64,000 bases of DNA from NCBI GenBank assembly GCA_016183065.1, contig JACPFF010000006.1:295578-359577 (forward strand). The letters are read 5' to 3'. Each line of letters starts with the position of its first letter. The stretch's first letter is position 1. Positions 62,729-64,000 of the stretch are shown here, piece by piece. A program made the translations under genes and the position numbers. The stretch comes from Deltaproteobacteria bacterium. GTDB taxonomy: Bacteria; UBA10199; GCA-002796325; JACPFF01. The notes below the pieces were generated by a model. It saw only the letters and a program-made list of their open reading frames with translations. It was not told the origin of the DNA and searched no databases.

Positions 62729-63079
62729 ATGCCGCGAGCAAAGGGTGGAGTCAAGACACGGCGGCGCCATAAGCGGGTGTTGAAGGCCGCAGAAGGGTAT
62801 GTTGGCGCCCATAGCACATTATATCGGACCGCGCAGGAACGGGTGGATCGGGCGCAGGCCTATGCCTATCGTGATCGCCGCGTCCATAAGCGCGAAATGC
62901 GGGCGTTGTGGCAGACGCGCATTGGCGCCGCGGCGCACCCCTGTGCGCTCTCCTATAGCCGGTTTATGCATGGCCTGAAGCGGGCGGGGATTGCGCTGGA
63001 CCGCAAGGTCCTGGCGGAACTGGCGATCCGGGATCCACAGGATTTTGCGGCATTGGCTGCGGTCGCAAAACAGGGGTAA
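62729..63079 (+). CDS. rplT: Large ribosomal subunit protein bL20
   Basis: 116 residues: PRAKGGVKTRRRHKRVLKAA, GYVGAHSTLYRTAQERVDRA, YRDRRVHKREMRALWQTRI, YSRFMHGLKRAGIALDRKVL. AAGGAGG precedes ATG 62729. In other bacteria bL20 represses rpmI-rplT translation through mRNA structure; no obvious recognition hairpin was identified in the short gap to rpmI. Confidence 0.97.
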   Translation: MPRAKGGVKTRRRHKRVLKAAEGYVGAHSTLYRTAQERVDRAQAYAYRDRRVHKREMRALWQTRIGAAAHPCALSYSRFMHGLKRAGIALDRKVLAELAIRDPQDFAALAAVAKQG

Positions 63080-63082
63080 GGG

Positions 63083-64000
63083 ATGGGAGATGGGGTGCTG
63101 CAGGAGTTGGGTCGCCTCGAGGCCTTGGCGCGTGCAGAGCTCACTGCCATTACGACCGCCGAGGAGCTGCAGGCCTTGCGGGTCCGGTTTCTCGGTCGCA
63201 AAGGGCTCCTGACCACGATCCTCCGACAGATGGGGACCGTGCCGGCGGCGGAAAAACCGCTCGTGGGTCGTCGCGCGAACGACGTCAAGGCGATGTTGGA
63301 AGCGTCGCTCGATGCCCACCGCGAGACGTTGGCGCATGCGAGCATTGCTGCGGCCCTCACCGACCGCCTCGATATGACCCTGCCAGGGCGGCGTCCCGCG
63401 ACGGACGGTCACGAACATCCGATTCGTCAAATGACACGCCGGGTGTTGGCCATTTGTACCGATCTCGGTTTTTCGATCTTTGACGGACCGGAAGTAGAAT
63501 CCGAACAGCATAATTTTGAGGCCCTCAATATGCCGGCCGATCATCCGGCGCGCGACATGCAGGATACCTTGTATGTCGAGGCCGGGGCATGCCAACGCCT
63601 GTTACGGACCCATACCTCACCCGTGCAGATCCGGGTCATGCTGGCACAGCCGCCCCCGGTCCGGATTGTGGCACCCGGTGCCGTGTTCCGCCGGGATGCC
63701 GATGTGACGCATTCCCCCATGTTTCATCAGGTCGAGGGACTCTATGTCGATCACGGTGTCACGTTTCAACATCTGAAAGGGACCCTGTTGCAGGTACTGG
63801 AACGACTCTTTGGCGAGGGGATCTCTGTGCGGTTTCGTCCGAGTTTCTTCCCCTTCACCGAGCCCTCGGCGGAAATCGATCTCGGCTATCATCGGGATGC
63901 CCACGGGATGCGTTTGGCGCGGCATGGTGCGGAGCCCGTGACCGACTGGTTGGAGATTCTCGGATGCGGCATGGTCGATCCGGCGGTCTTTGAGGCGGTC
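63083..64000 (+). CDS. pheS: Phenylalanyl-tRNA synthetase alpha subunit (3' part missing)
   Basis: 306 codons to the right edge. N-terminal coiled-coil (ELGRLEALARAELTAITTAE; VRFLGRKGLLTTILRQMGTV), then the class II core: HPIRQMTRRVLAICTDLGF, EVESEQHNFEALNMPADHPA, LLRTHTSPVQIRVM, GAVFRRDADVTHSPMFHQVE and FFPFTEPSAEIDLGY, ending WLEILGCGMVDPAVFEAV. GGGG(A)AAGGG-type ribosome-binding sequence 3 bases after the rplT stop. pheT presumably follows outside. Residues normally occupied by Cys in the CF.C.G.G segment read YHRDAHGMR here, as in many non-enteric homologues. Confidence 0.95.
   Translation, partial: MGDGVLQELGRLEALARAELTAITTAEELQALRVRFLGRKGLLTTILRQMGTVPAAEKPLVGRRANDVKAMLEASLDAHRETLAHASIAAALTDRLDMTLPGRRPATDGHEHPIRQMTRRVLAICTDLGFSIFDGPEVESEQHNFEALNMPADHPARDMQDTLYVEAGACQRLLRTHTSPVQIRVMLAQPPPVRIVAPGAVFRRDADVTHSPMFHQVEGLYVDHGVTFQHLKGTLLQVLERLFGEGISVRFRPSFFPFTEPSAEIDLGYHRDAHGMRLARHGAEPVTDWLEILGCGMVDPAVFEAV

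Overview
The window looks like chromosomal DNA of a GC-rich, diderm (Gram-negative) bacterium, most likely from the former Deltaproteobacteria or a neighbouring uncultured lineage. The basis is a cluster of sigma-54 (NtrC-type) regulators, many short-linker lipoproteins, HpnH of hopanoid synthesis, a periplasmic alpha-2-macroglobulin paired with PBP1C, and a ThrS that lacks its TGS domain. No phage, plasmid, IS transposase, rRNA or CRISPR was seen. The lineage is inferred, not proven.

Layout. 0-3.7 kb: radC (cut by the edge), a flavin reductase, trxB, a TPR lipoprotein and ssb. 3.7-7.5 kb (minus): purM-purN-manC and a DUF3187 outer-membrane-type protein. 7.9-15.9 kb: a regulatory island made of a PAS histidine kinase, three consecutive sigma-54 activators (the third with a dead receiver domain), then a partner-switching set (STAS antagonist, RsbW-like kinase, RsbU-like phosphatase). 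15.9-22.1 kb: folC facing coaE, a YqaA-type membrane protein, and hemX-hemA. 22.1-28.7 kb: decayed small ORFs, secreted lipoproteins, a TonB-C-like protein, the iron-sulfur repair protein Ric, and an operon joining a ComQ-like prenyl synthase, a 72-residue peptide and a Cys-rich lipoprotein. 28.9-38 kb: MFS transporter with kinase, two sodium symporters, dus, maf and hpnH. 38-53 kb: pbpC, alpha-2-macroglobulin and a complete oligopeptide ABC importer with two binding proteins. 53.3-59.6 kb (minus): a small membrane protein, a Ser/Thr kinase-ATPase-TPR protein and two unrecognised proteins. 60-64 kb: tRNA-Val, thrS-infC-rpmI-rplT-pheS.

The most unusual feature is a family of dispersed, modular, hairpin-rich elements: eleven loci between 2.3 and 36.9 kb and none seen to the right. 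They share the end CTATTRSAGGGGCTC and carry several short-loop hairpins whose arms differ between copies but always stay complementary. One copy lies in frame inside a lipoprotein gene directly after the lipobox cysteine. Another supplies the C-terminus and stop codon of Maf, and another abuts a ManC that looks short. Single genes (the STAS gene, a 79-residue ORF, maf) are bracketed by copies in the same orientation. In these respects the family resembles Rickettsia palindromic elements or BIMEs, but I do not recognise its sequence.

The remaining genes are ordinary housekeeping (purines, folate, CoA, haem, translation) and envelope functions. All functional statements rest on motif recognition by eye; no database search was possible.
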